Translations under genes and position numbers: made by a program | Assembly: GCF_002776575.1 (NCBI RefSeq) | Contig: NZ_CP022548.1 | Location: 883,001-947,000 of the forward strand | DNA: 64,000 nt | Source: Sphingorhabdus sp. YGSMI21 | Lineage (GTDB): Bacteria; Pseudomonadota; Alphaproteobacteria; Sphingomonadales; Sphingomonadaceae | Direction: 5' to 3' | Part shown: piece after piece, positions 1 through 8,144 of the stretch | Position numbering within the stretch: the first letter of the stretch is position 1 | Layout of the letters: each line of letters starts with the position of its first letter | The notes under the pieces: generated by a model | The model's database searches: none | What the model was told of the DNA's origin: nothing | What the model saw: only the letters and a program-made list of their open reading frames with translations

Positions 1-748
1 ATAGAGCGTCGGTGACCACGCCGATGAATATCGGATCATCCTTTGTCTGGAACACATCGTAAATCGCCCAGGCCGAAATCCGTGCGGGCATCGGGTCGGC
101 AGCTTTTCCGGTGACCGCCTTCTGCGCCATATGCTGGCCGATCAGATAGACGGTGGTCTCGAACAGCGAGCTTTGTACTTTCTGCCCCTTGCCGGTGCGA
201 TGGCGTTCCTCGACGGCAGCAAGAATGGCAATGACGCCGAACATCCCGCCGGTCACGTCGATGACGCTGGAACCGGCGCGCAACGGCTGGCCGGGAGGCC
301 CCGTCATATAGGCAAGTCCGCCCATCATCTGCGCAACCTCATCGAGCGCCGTGCGGTTTTCATAGGGACCGGGAAGAAAGCCTTTTTCCGAACAGTAGAT
401 CAGACGCTCGTTTTTTTCGGACAGCGCCTCATAGCCGAGTCCGAGACGGTCCATCGCGCCGGGACGGTAATTTTCGATCAGGATATCGGCGTCCGAGACC
501 AGTTTTCGCGCGATAGCCAGCCCTTCCGGATCCTTCAGATTGAGCGAGATGCTCTGCTTGTGCCGGTTATACATCGGGAAATAGCCCGATCCCGAGCCGA
601 CCAGATTGCGGGTCCGGTCGCCGCCGATCGGTTCGACACGGATCACGTCCGCGCCCAGCGAGGCGAGAATCGCGCCGACCGCCGGCCCCATCACCATATG
701 GGTGAATTCGATGACTTTCAGGCCTGCAAGGGGAGTCGGTTGGTTCAT
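1..748 (-). CDS. CaiB/BaiF-type CoA-transferase (3' end cut by window edge)
   Basis: Class III CoA-transferase that would move CoA between carboxylic acids. About 249 residues are visible; the family is usually near 400, so the C-terminal third lies outside the window. The N-terminus has the typical opening GLKVIEFTHMV and then GADVIRVEP. The catalytic aspartate is probably Asp136 in the LDEVAQ stretch. The ATG overlaps the stop codon of the lyase gene before it (ATGA), so the two are probably translated together. It is the last visible gene of the leftward operon that starts at 5573. With the lyase next to it, it may activate a hydroxy-diacid to its CoA ester before cleavage; that role is inferred. 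Confidence 0.85.
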   Translation of the reverse strand, partial: MNQPTPLAGLKVIEFTHMVMGPAVGAILASLGADVIRVEPIGGDRTRNLVGSGSGYFPMYNRHKQSISLNLKDPEGLAIARKLVSDADILIENYRPGAMDRLGLGYEALSEKNERLIYCSEKGFLPGPYENRTALDEVAQMMGGLAYMTGPPGQPLRAGSSVIDVTGGMFGVIAILAAVEERHRTGKGQKVQSSLFETTVYLIGQHMAQKAVTGKAADPMPARISAWAIYDVFQTKDDPIFIGVVTDAL

Positions 749-1677
749 GCTGCTGCTTTCTCAAATCCAAGGGGAAGGCCTGCGTCTGGGGTGAAGCCGT
801 ACAGGGGCTCGCCGGGAAGCGCTTGGGCCACGATATCACGCACTTTGAGCAATTTTTCCAGATCGATACCGGTGTCGATGCCCATCGCTTCCAGCATGAA
901 CACCAGGTCTTCGGTCACGATATTGCCCGAAGCACCCGGCGCGAACGGACATCCGCCAAGGCCACCGAGCGAACTGTCGAAGGTGGTGATTCCTTCAGTC
1001 AGGCCGGCCATGACATTTGCCAGGCCCAACCCCCGCGTGTTGTGGAGATGCAATGTATTGAGCTTGTCCGCGCCGATTGCCGCCTTCACCTTGCGCACCA
1101 GCCGCGTCACTTGCGCGGGATTGGCATAGCCGGTGGTATCGGAGAGGCCGCATTCGGCGACACCGGCCTCCATCGCCGCTTCAGCCAGGCGGACGATCTG
1201 GTCGTCCGGCACAGACCCCTCGAGCGTGCAGCCGAAAGCGGTCGACAGGCCGACTTCGAAATGGGGGCGCTGGCCCTCGGGCTGCTGCGCGACCAGATCG
1301 GCGATGCCCCTGATCTCCGCCAGCATCGCCGGATGATCTTTGCGGACATTGTTGATCGAGTGGGTTTCCGACATGGAAAAGGGGATCGACATCTTATCAA
1401 CACCGCAGGCGATGGCGCGCTCGGCGCCCTTCAGATTGGGTATCAGCGCCACCACGTCGAGATTCGGGATGGTCTTGGCAAAAGCGACAATCTCCGCCGT
1501 ATCGGCCATCTGCGGGAGCAGCGAAGGCGGCACGAAGCTGCCGACCTCGATCTCGCTCACGCCAGCCTCTGCTTCGGCCCGGATCCAGGCCTTTTTCGCT
1601 TCGGTTGCCATGACACGATCCACGCTTTGCAGGCCGTCGCGCGGCCCGACTTCGCTGATCGTCACGGATTTGCTCAT
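745..1677 (-). CDS. Hydroxymethylglutaryl-CoA lyase-like aldolase
   Basis: 310-residue DRE-TIM lyase that would cleave a 3-hydroxy-3-methyl-acyl-CoA (HMG-CoA or a citramalyl-type CoA) to an acyl-CoA and a keto product. Visible family features are EVGPRDGLQ near the N-terminus (catalytic Arg-Asp), the metal-binding HLHNTRG, and the catalytic cysteine in GGCPFAPGA. The start is taken at 1677, where an AGGAG sits upstream; a longer reading to 1701 adds eight residues without a better ribosome site. The ATG overlaps the LeuD-like stop and the stop overlaps the next CoA-transferase start. The neighbours suggest that the substrate is a substituted malyl-CoA rather than a leucine-pathway intermediate; this is inference. 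Confidence 0.85.
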   Translation of the reverse strand: MSKSVTISEVGPRDGLQSVDRVMATEAKKAWIRAEAEAGVSEIEVGSFVPPSLLPQMADTAEIVAFAKTIPNLDVVALIPNLKGAERAIACGVDKMSIPFSMSETHSINNVRKDHPAMLAEIRGIADLVAQQPEGQRPHFEVGLSTAFGCTLEGSVPDDQIVRLAEAAMEAGVAECGLSDTTGYANPAQVTRLVRKVKAAIGADKLNTLHLHNTRGLGLANVMAGLTEGITTFDSSLGGLGGCPFAPGASGNIVTEDLVFMLEAMGIDTGIDLEKLLKVRDIVAQALPGEPLYGFTPDAGLPLGFEKAAA

Positions 1678-2291
1678 CTGTTTGCTCCTAGATATATCCA
1701 CGGTCGCATGGCGCGGTCAGCCTGCTGCCATGCGGTGATTTCATCGGCCATTTTCAGGCTGAGATCGATAGCGTCCAGTCCTTCCAGCAGCATCGCCTTT
1801 GCCTCGGCCTCAATCGGGAAGCTCCAGATTTGGCCGTCGGCGGTTGCGATGGTCTGGGCACGCAGGTCGACGGTGACCGCTGCACCGGACCGTTCGATCG
1901 TCGTGATCGCAGCGGCATCCAATATCGCTGGCAGGATTCCGTTGCGCACGCAATTTCCGGCAAAAATGGGCGCGAAGCTTTGCGCGATCACCGCGCGGAA
2001 GCCATATTCCGAAAGCGCCCAGACCGCATGTTCCCGGCTTGAACCCGAACCGAAATTGGTGCCGCCCAGAATGATCTGGCTATCAGCATAGACCGGATCG
2101 TTCATCACGAAATCGGTATCGGGCTCGCGACCGCCTATCTCGGTGTAGCGCCAGCCGGCAAACAGGCCGTCGGAGAGGCCGGTCTTGCCGGTGCTCTTCA
2201 TCTCGCGCGATGGAATGATCTGGTCCGTGTCGATATTGTCGCGGATCAGCGGCATCGGCAGCGAGGTCAGGATTTCAAAAGCTTTCGCCAT
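1674..2291 (-). CDS. leuD: LeuD-type hydro-lyase small subunit
   Basis: 205-residue swivel-domain subunit of the aconitase superfamily, close to the usual LeuD length. It shows NIDTDQIIP near residue 20 and GSSREHAVWAL in the middle, the standard small-subunit signatures. It pairs with the large subunit encoded immediately upstream (ATGA overlap). LeuCD isomerises isopropylmalate, but relatives hydrate citraconate, maleate or dimethylmaleate. Here the partner genes are a lyase and a CoA-transferase rather than leuA or leuB, so a catabolic diacid hydratase is at least as likely. The symbol reflects family, not proven substrate. Confidence 0.85.
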   Translation of the reverse strand: MAKAFEILTSLPMPLIRDNIDTDQIIPSREMKSTGKTGLSDGLFAGWRYTEIGGREPDTDFVMNDPVYADSQIILGGTNFGSGSSREHAVWALSEYGFRAVIAQSFAPIFAGNCVRNGILPAILDAAAITTIERSGAAVTVDLRAQTIATADGQIWSFPIEAEAKAMLLEGLDAIDLSLKMADEITAWQQADRAMRPWIYLGANR

Positions 2292-3685
2292 CAGACCAGC
2301 TCGCTTTCCAACAGGTCCCGGGGATCGGAGATCATGCCGGCGAGAGCACTGGCAACCACCGTTTCCGGACTGGCAATATGGGTCCGGACATTCGGCCCCT
2401 GACGGCTTTCGAAATTGCGATTGGTCGTAGAGATCACCCGTGAACCGGCCGCAAAGCTTTCGCCCCCTGCGTAAAAACACATGGAACAGCCGCTCTCGCG
2501 CCATTCGAACCCGGCATCGGTGAAAATCCGGTCGATCCCCTCCGCTTCTGCCTCGCGCTTGACACGGGTGGAGCCGGGCACACAGATCGCCTTGATTCCC
2601 TCGGCGATTTTCCGCCCCCTGAGCAGGGCGGAAGCCCGGCGCAAATCGGACAGGCGGCTGTTCGTGCAACTGCCAATGAACGCAGCGTCGATCGGAATGC
2701 CCCTGATCGGCTGGGCTGGCGCTAGGCCGATATAGTCCAGCGGCGCAGCCGGCGCATCGGCCGGCACGCTGTCATCGATGCCGACCGTCTGACCCGGATT
2801 GGTACCCCAGCTCACCATCGGACCAATGGCGTCGGCATTAATCCCTATTTCCTGATCGAATTTGGCGCCGCTGTCGCTGCCCAGCCTCCGCCAGTTCGCA
2901 AGGGCCTGCTGCCATTGATCGCCTTCCGGCGCATAGCGACGACCTTCGAGATATTCGAACGTCTTGTCGTCTGGCGCGATGAAGCCGGACATGGCGGAAA
3001 ATTCCGTCGCCATGTTGCACAAGGTCATCCGTCCTTCCATATCCAGCGCCGACACCGCTTCTCCAGCAAATTCCACGGCATGCCCCTTGCCGCCAGCCGC
3101 ACCATGGTGCGCCAGCAGGGTCAGGATCATATCTTTCGGCGTAACTCCGGCCGCTAACTTGCCCGTGAACGTCACCCGCATGGATTTTGGCTTGGACAGG
3201 CGCAGCGTACCGGTCGCCATGGCATGTTCGGCCTCCGAGGAACCGATGCCCCATGCCAGAGCGCCAAAGGCCCCCTGCGTGCAGGTATGGCTGTCCGGCG
3301 CAATGACCGTGGTACCTGGCAGAACAATGGCAAGCTCCGGCGATATCACATGGACGATCCCCTGGTCGGGATCATTGACATCGAACAATGTGATCCCCGC
3401 TGCCCTCGCCGCGGCGCGTGTCTCGGTAATGAAGGCCTGACCGCCGGGCATCAGCGTCTGGTCCGTGCGGCCCGGCCGCGTGTCGACAATATGATCGGTA
3501 ACGGCAAACACCCGAGACGGATCGGCGACCTTGCGACCGGCTTCCGCCAGCGAATTCAGCGCTGCCGCTCCGGTACGCTCGTGCAGGAACACCCGGTCGA
3601 TGGCAATCAGCGCGCCACCGCCAGGCAAATCGGCCACCACATGGCTGCGCCACAATTTGTCGAAAAGGGTCAGCGCCTGTTTCAG
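2291..3685 (-). CDS. leuC: LeuC-type hydro-lyase large subunit, apparent CTG start
   Basis: 464-residue Fe-S hydro-lyase large subunit of the aconitase superfamily. Cluster ligands are visible in IGSCTNSR and in SGCSMCFYAGG; the last motif departs from the PGCSMCLAMN usual in leucine-pathway enzymes. No ATG, GTG or TTG lies where homology begins. The first in-frame codon that gives a family-sized protein is CTG at 3685, overlapping the upstream stop (3682). The open frame runs to 3799, but that extra N-terminus has no family character and lies inside the previous gene. It works with the LeuD-like subunit. Probable role is hydration of an unsaturated diacid; substrate unknown. Confidence 0.85.
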   Translation of the reverse strand: MKQALTLFDKLWRSHVVADLPGGGALIAIDRVFLHERTGAAALNSLAEAGRKVADPSRVFAVTDHIVDTRPGRTDQTLMPGGQAFITETRAAARAAGITLFDVNDPDQGIVHVISPELAIVLPGTTVIAPDSHTCTQGAFGALAWGIGSSEAEHAMATGTLRLSKPKSMRVTFTGKLAAGVTPKDMILTLLAHHGAAGGKGHAVEFAGEAVSALDMEGRMTLCNMATEFSAMSGFIAPDDKTFEYLEGRRYAPEGDQWQQALANWRRLGSDSGAKFDQEIGINADAIGPMVSWGTNPGQTVGIDDSVPADAPAAPLDYIGLAPAQPIRGIPIDAAFIGSCTNSRLSDLRRASALLRGRKIAEGIKAICVPGSTRVKREAEAEGIDRIFTDAGFEWRESGCSMCFYAGGESFAAGSRVISTTNRNFESRQGPNVRTHIASPETVVASALAGMISDPRDLLESELV

Positions 3686-4182
3686 ATGCCCAGCCCCATT
3701 TCCTTGTCGATCGCGCGCCAGTCCTTGGTTACGAAAGTTTCCTGAATCGCGGTGCGCGTTTCCAGCTTGCCGTCGCGAATCCAGTGCCAGGTCCGGCACC
3801 GGTTCTGCCCGTCGTCGCTGATCTGGATTTGTTCGTAGAGATAAAGCGAAGGATCGCCAGTGCGTTGCCAGTAGAGCATCACGGTGCGGTTATATTCATC
3901 CAGCGGCACTTCGGCGGCCCAGCCGATGATCAGGTCATTGTTCCACCAGATACGATTGTCGCGATATTCGGCGGGGAACTCGCGAATCTCGGTCTTGCCG
4001 TCCGCCCATGTATAATGGTTGGTCTGGTGATAAGGTGCCTTGCTCTCATCATCGGGAAAGCGGCAGAGCAAGCGCGATGCATGCTCGTCAATCTTTTCGT
4101 TCTGCGCGTTGAAATAGGTATAGGTACCATCCCAAACGCCTTCGTGGCGCGCCAGCAGGGGCATGTTTTCGCGAATTCCCAT
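3682..4182 (-). CDS. Small lipocalin-like protein of unknown function (paralogue 1)
   Basis: 166 residues, no signal peptide, rich in beta-strand-like alternation (WDGTYTYFN, NRIWWNNDLIIGWAAE, LYLYEQIQI). It is clearly related to the protein encoded at 9577-10032: both open with ENMP...L..HEG.W.G.Y, share a central WADG and end with RTW.W..DG. The family resembles lipocalin-like domains that hold hydrophobic ligands, so a binding or non-catalytic accessory role is possible but unproven. It lies between the alpha/beta hydrolase and leuC genes and overlaps the leuC-like start. Confidence 0.7.
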   Translation of the reverse strand: MGIRENMPLLARHEGVWDGTYTYFNAQNEKIDEHASRLLCRFPDDESKAPYHQTNHYTWADGKTEIREFPAEYRDNRIWWNNDLIIGWAAEVPLDEYNRTVMLYWQRTGDPSLYLYEQIQISDDGQNRCRTWHWIRDGKLETRTAIQETFVTKDWRAIDKEMGLGI

Positions 4183-4196
4183 AATTTATTCCTTCG

Positions 4197-5573
4197 TTAG
4201 CGTAACTGTCTGTTCTGTAATGCGAGATGATATTCCTTGGCCGCTCTGGCGTTCAGCAATTCGAGATGCCGTTCGGCCAGCATGTGCGGTTCCAGATTTT
4301 CGGGATCGAACGGAACGGCGTGGGCTGCCGTTGCCTCATACCATGGTTCGAATATCTCCGCCGCCCGGACAATCTGCCATGCTTTTGTCAGGTAAGAGCC
4401 AAAGCGGTCCGGCGAAAGATCGGGGTAGAGCAAATCCGCCTCACCAGCAGGCAGGGCCTCGTACCGGACATCATCCGTACCGAGCCGTTTTGCGCAGGCT
4501 TCGACAAGATTCGCCCAGCCAGACCAGTCTGTAGGGGCCTGGCCTTGCCAGTCATCCGACAAGCCGTGCCCGGCCATGTCGATATACACGGCGTCGCTTC
4601 CGGTATTCCTGGGTGCAGCCCGGCCCGGCGCATGCAGCACCAGAGTAGATGCCGCTGGGTTGCCGCGCCAGTGTATCAGCCCGTCAAAACCGTCGGATTC
4701 AACATGAATGAATCCTTCGTCCGTGACATCGTTCAAGGGACCGGTCACCGGCGTTTCTGTCTGCCGCAGATGCGCTAGGCTATGGTGCTGATGGTCGTCC
4801 GGCGTCGCAACCTTGCGGGCTGACCATGATGGCGGCAATTCGCCGAGCCGGTCGATATGATCCTTCAACGGATCCCCCTGATAGGCGCTGATCAGGCAGG
4901 GTGGCACTTCTGCATCCACCGCCGGAATATCGCGCGGCGCGCGCAGAACAGCCCCATAGCCAAACTGATAGGCATTGCCGGCATCCAGCATTTCCCGGAC
5001 CACGGCATCCACGCGTTGCGGATCGGCATGGGCCACCGACAGACGATGTTGGTTATCGGCTGCAAACCACGGGAAAAACCAGCTCTGCTCCAAAATCCGG
5101 CTCCATAACCAGACCAGATGCTCGCCATATTTTGAAGGGTGGAATTCGGGCAGATATTGCTGGCTGAACAGCTCCATCTCTTCCGGCGTCCAGATGGCAT
5201 AGCCGCCGATCGCCAAAGTCGTGAAGTGATTCGCGTGACGCTTGACCGCCGTGACCAGAATGATCCCGCCACTGTGGAAGCCGTAAGCCGCGCATTTTTT
5301 GACACCCAGTGCATCGAGAAATTCGATCAGCGCGTCGGCATAGTCATTGATATCGGGCGTTCCGGGCAACCGGTCCGACTGGCCGAAACCCGGCGTATCA
5401 GGGGCGATACAGGTAAAATATTTTCCCCATTTTCGCATCAGGGGTTCATATTCCTTTGAACTGCGCGGACTCTGGTGCACCATCAGCAACACCGGCCCAC
5501 TACCCGACAAGCGATAATGGACACGGCGTTTGTTGCCGTTGGACTCGACGTCGATAAAATGGCGTGTAATCAT
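4197..5573 (-). CDS. Alpha/beta-hydrolase with histidine at the nucleophile elbow and a second, degenerate hydrolase-like half
   Basis: 458 residues, well above the usual 270-300. The N-terminal half is an ordinary alpha/beta-hydrolase: VLLMVHQSPRSS as oxyanion loop, then IAPDTPGFGQSD. At the nucleophile elbow it reads G98-F-H100-S-G102, putting His100 where serine normally sits. The C-terminal half looks like a second, worn hydrolase fold (LVLHAPG, YIDMAGHGLSDDW). The start at 5573 is preferred because an earlier start at 5609 would place the operator inside the gene. It is the first gene of the leftward operon and its start is 8 bases from the operator at 5582-5597. Substrate unknown. Confidence 0.75.
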   Translation of the reverse strand: MITRHFIDVESNGNKRRVHYRLSGSGPVLLMVHQSPRSSKEYEPLMRKWGKYFTCIAPDTPGFGQSDRLPGTPDINDYADALIEFLDALGVKKCAAYGFHSGGIILVTAVKRHANHFTTLAIGGYAIWTPEEMELFSQQYLPEFHPSKYGEHLVWLWSRILEQSWFFPWFAADNQHRLSVAHADPQRVDAVVREMLDAGNAYQFGYGAVLRAPRDIPAVDAEVPPCLISAYQGDPLKDHIDRLGELPPSWSARKVATPDDHQHHSLAHLRQTETPVTGPLNDVTDEGFIHVESDGFDGLIHWRGNPAASTLVLHAPGRAAPRNTGSDAVYIDMAGHGLSDDWQGQAPTDWSGWANLVEACAKRLGTDDVRYEALPAGEADLLYPDLSPDRFGSYLTKAWQIVRAAEIFEPWYEATAAHAVPFDPENLEPHMLAERHLELLNARAAKEYHLALQNRQLR

Positions 5574-5581
5574 AAACCCCA

Positions 5582-5597
5582 ATTTGTCCGGACAAAT
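5582..5597. promoter_or_regulatory. Operator O1, perfect palindrome, divergent promoter region
   Basis: ATTTGTCCGGACAAAT, a perfect 16-base palindrome between the divergent genes that start at 5573 and 5660. A weaker relative, TGTCTCGACA, follows at 5599-5608, so this may be a tandem site. Read leftward, CATATT precedes TGTCC and could be a -10 element that the operator overlaps. Confidence 0.8.
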
Positions 5598-5659
5598 ATG
5601 TCTCGACAAGCTTTTTCTTGTGATTAAGATGCTTTATTCGAATCCGGAGTACAAAAATT

Positions 5660-6340
5660 ATGACGCTTATTGGTACCAAAATGGTGGAAGATGGCCGCAC
5701 AGCGAGAGAAATCTTCGACCAGGTGATTGGTAATCCTGCCCGTAAAAAATTTGGATTTGGCGAAAAGCTGGCGATCGTCAATGTCGATGTGCAGCAAGCC
5801 TATACGCGGACCGACATGTTCAAGACCGCTTATGAGACCGATCCCGGACAGATCGACTGTATCAACAGGATTTCGAATCTGGCGCGGGCGAAGGACATGC
5901 CCGTGATCTGGAGCCAGGTCGCCTACAAGAATGACGCCGGCGACGCCGGTGTCTGGGGCACGCGCACCGATACCGAAGATTCGCTTCAGAATATCAAATA
6001 TGGCAGCGAACGGCACAAACTGGATCCGCGTTGCGAAGTCGGTCCCGATGACCTGCAATATACCAAGCGGATGCCAAGCGCTTTTTTTGAAACGCAGTTG
6101 GCGAGCTATCTGGTCTGGCACAAGGTCGATACGGTTGTCGTCACCGGCGGTTCCACCTCTGGATGTGTCCGGGCAACGGCAGTGGACGCGCTCAGCCATG
6201 GGTATCGCACGATCGTTCCAATCGAAACCTGCGCCGACAAGCACGAAAGCTATCATTTTGCCAATCTGACCGATTTGCAAATCAAATATGCCGATGTCGA
6301 ACCGGTGCAGGCCGTTATAGACTGGCTGGAAGCGCGGTGA
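5660..6340 (+). CDS. Isochorismatase-fold cysteine hydrolase (carbamoylsarcosine/maleamate amidohydrolase type)
   Basis: 226-residue cysteine hydrolase that would release ammonia from an amide or carbamoyl group. Asp43 (VNVDVQQAYT), Lys136 (YTKRMPSAF) and Cys169 (GGSTSGCVRATA) form the triad. Their spacing of 93 and 33 residues is the same as I recall for N-carbamoylsarcosine amidohydrolase (Asp51, Lys144, Cys177); maleamate amidohydrolases belong to the same group. It opens the rightward operon, with GGAG ten bases before the ATG, and is followed by two PuuE-like genes. An amidase acting on a ring-opened half-amide is a reasonable guess. It lacks a signal peptide, so it is cytoplasmic. Confidence 0.85.
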   Translation: MTLIGTKMVEDGRTAREIFDQVIGNPARKKFGFGEKLAIVNVDVQQAYTRTDMFKTAYETDPGQIDCINRISNLARAKDMPVIWSQVAYKNDAGDAGVWGTRTDTEDSLQNIKYGSERHKLDPRCEVGPDDLQYTKRMPSAFFETQLASYLVWHKVDTVVVTGGSTSGCVRATAVDALSHGYRTIVPIETCADKHESYHFANLTDLQIKYADVEPVQAVIDWLEAR

Positions 6341-7224
6341 TGGGGGAGATGCAGAAAGCCGATCCCGGCCTTTATGACTATCTGCCCTACCGCAACCGGC
6401 CCAGGATCGAATGGCCGGACGGCAAGACCTGCGCCGTCTGGGTGGCGCCCAATCTCGAATTTTACGAACTCGACCCCGCGGTGAATCCGCATCGTAAAAG
6501 CTGGGCAAAGCCGCATCCCGATGTGGTCGGCTATTCCCATCGCGATCATGCCAACCGCGTGTCGCACTGGCGCATGGCCGAGATGATGAGCAAACACGGC
6601 TTCCCCGGCTCGGTCAGCCTGTCGGTGGCGCTTTGCGACCATATTCCCGAAGTGGTCGAAGATGCGAGCCAGCGCGGTTGGGAATTTTTCAGCCATGGCA
6701 TCTACAATACGCGCTACAGCTACGGGATGGACGAAGCGCAGGAACGCGCGATCATCGAAGACAGTATCGAGACAGTAGAGCGCGCCACCGGTCAGCGGAT
6801 CCGCGGCTGGCTGGCGCCGGCACTCACCCATACGCCCCGCACGCTCGACCTGATCGCCGAATATGGTCTCGACTATACCTGCGACCTCTATCATGATGAC
6901 CAGCCCACCGACGTGAAAGTGAAATCGGGGAAGCTGACCGCCATCCCTTACAGTCTCGAGGTCAACGACCATTACGGCTTTTTCATCTACAATATGTCAC
7001 CACGCGAATATGCCGACACGCTGATCCGGCAATATGACCGGCTGGCAGAAGAGGGCGAAACGTCCGGAACGGTCATGTGCATCCCGCTGCACAGCTATCT
7101 GATCGGTCAGCCTCACCGTATCGGCGCCTTTGAATCGGTGCTCGAACATATTGCCGGCGATGGCCGGGCCTGGATTACAAAGGCCGGCGACATCGTCGAT
7201 CGTTTCCGGGAGCAAAACGCATGA
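6340..7224 (+). CDS. PuuE-like polysaccharide-deacetylase-fold hydrolase 1
   Basis: 294 residues. The fold is that of carbohydrate esterase 4, but the sequence follows the cytoplasmic PuuE/imidase branch: WEFFSHGIYNTRY, RGWLAPALTHTPRTLDL, YTCDLYHDDQPT, and the late LHSYLIGQPHRIGAF. That branch includes allantoinase and cyclic-imide hydrolase, which open ring amides, so true sugar deacetylation is less likely. There is no signal peptide. The ATG at 6340 shares a base with the preceding stop codon; an earlier start in frame would lie inside the cysteine hydrolase gene. It is followed by a paralogue with a 4-base overlap. Confidence 0.8.
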   Translation: MGEMQKADPGLYDYLPYRNRPRIEWPDGKTCAVWVAPNLEFYELDPAVNPHRKSWAKPHPDVVGYSHRDHANRVSHWRMAEMMSKHGFPGSVSLSVALCDHIPEVVEDASQRGWEFFSHGIYNTRYSYGMDEAQERAIIEDSIETVERATGQRIRGWLAPALTHTPRTLDLIAEYGLDYTCDLYHDDQPTDVKVKSGKLTAIPYSLEVNDHYGFFIYNMSPREYADTLIRQYDRLAEEGETSGTVMCIPLHSYLIGQPHRIGAFESVLEHIAGDGRAWITKAGDIVDRFREQNA

Positions 7225-8144
7225 GCCTTGATCCGAGCTATCTGGAATATCCGAAACGTGGCCGCGGGATGGATCACGACTATTATCCCTATTCGAATTT
7301 TTTCGAGCGCAAACCGCTGCAATGGCCGGATGCCAAGAAGCTGCTGATCTGGCCGGTCATCAGTCTGGAATATTTCCCGATGATTCCCGGTGATGATCCG
7401 TTTCGCGCGCCGGGTCACATGCAGACCGCCCATCCCGACTATCGCCATTATACCGCGCGGGAATATGGCACCAGAATAGGCATTTACCGGCTGCTTGGCG
7501 CGTTCGAGAAAGTGGGCGCCAGAATTTCGGTGGCAACCAACAGTGCAGTCGCCGAACGCTATCCCGAGCTGATCGCGGATATCCTGGCGGGCGGACACGA
7601 GATTGTCGCCCATAGCACCGACATGAACGGCACCATTGCCAGCGGATTGGGCGAGGCAGACGAAAAGGCGTTGATCATGCAATCGCTCGACAGCCTTGAA
7701 AAAGCGACCGGCGACCGGCCCCGCGGCTGGCTCTCGATTGCCCGGTCACAAAGCTTCAACACGGCCAGATTACTGGCCGGTGCCGGTCTTGATTATATGT
7801 GCGACTGGGCCAATGACGAATTGCCCTATGGCTTTCAGACACCGGCCGGCGAGATTACCAACCTGCCGCTCAACCATGAATTGTCGGATCGGCAGATCAT
7901 CAATGTCCAGCAACAATCGGTAGACAGCTACGCGCAGCAGATGACCGATGCGGCCGACTGGCTACTCGGCGAAGCGGATCAATTCGGCGGGCGGATGATG
8001 CCGATGCACCTCACGCCCTATATCATGGGTCTGCCCTATCGCATTGCCGCATTTGAAACGCTGATTGCCGGCCTCGCCGCACGCCGGGAAATCGGCTTTG
8101 CGATCGGCGAATCCATCCTCAGCAGCTGGAGATCGCAGCAATGA
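7221..8144 (+). CDS. PuuE-like polysaccharide-deacetylase-fold hydrolase 2
   Basis: 307 residues, related to the gene before it but divergent. Visible features are LLIWPVISLEYFPM early, HEIVAHSTDMNGT in the middle, PRGWLSIARSQSFNTARLL, YMCDWANDELPY and LTPYIMGLPYRIAAFE near the end. The family's acidic and histidine positions are only partly kept, so the two paralogues may form a mixed complex or act on different substrates. It overlaps both neighbours by four bases. Cytoplasmic. A role in opening a cyclic amide or imide is inferred from the family branch. Confidence 0.78.
   Translation: MSLDPSYLEYPKRGRGMDHDYYPYSNFFERKPLQWPDAKKLLIWPVISLEYFPMIPGDDPFRAPGHMQTAHPDYRHYTAREYGTRIGIYRLLGAFEKVGARISVATNSAVAERYPELIADILAGGHEIVAHSTDMNGTIASGLGEADEKALIMQSLDSLEKATGDRPRGWLSIARSQSFNTARLLAGAGLDYMCDWANDELPYGFQTPAGEITNLPLNHELSDRQIINVQQQSVDSYAQQMTDAADWLLGEADQFGGRMMPMHLTPYIMGLPYRIAAFETLIAGLAARREIGFAIGESILSSWRSQQ

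Noticed and set aside
1674..3685. Leucine biosynthesis operon
   Set aside because: No leuA or leuB nearby; the pair is embedded among a hydrolase, lyase and CoA-transferase, so a catabolic role is more likely, although the substrate is unproven.
3686..3799. Longer N-terminus for the LeuC-type protein
   Set aside because: It lies inside the upstream gene, has no family similarity and makes the protein too long.
6340..8144. Cell-wall or chitin deacetylases
   Set aside because: No signal peptide, and the sequence pattern follows the cytoplasmic PuuE/imidase branch.
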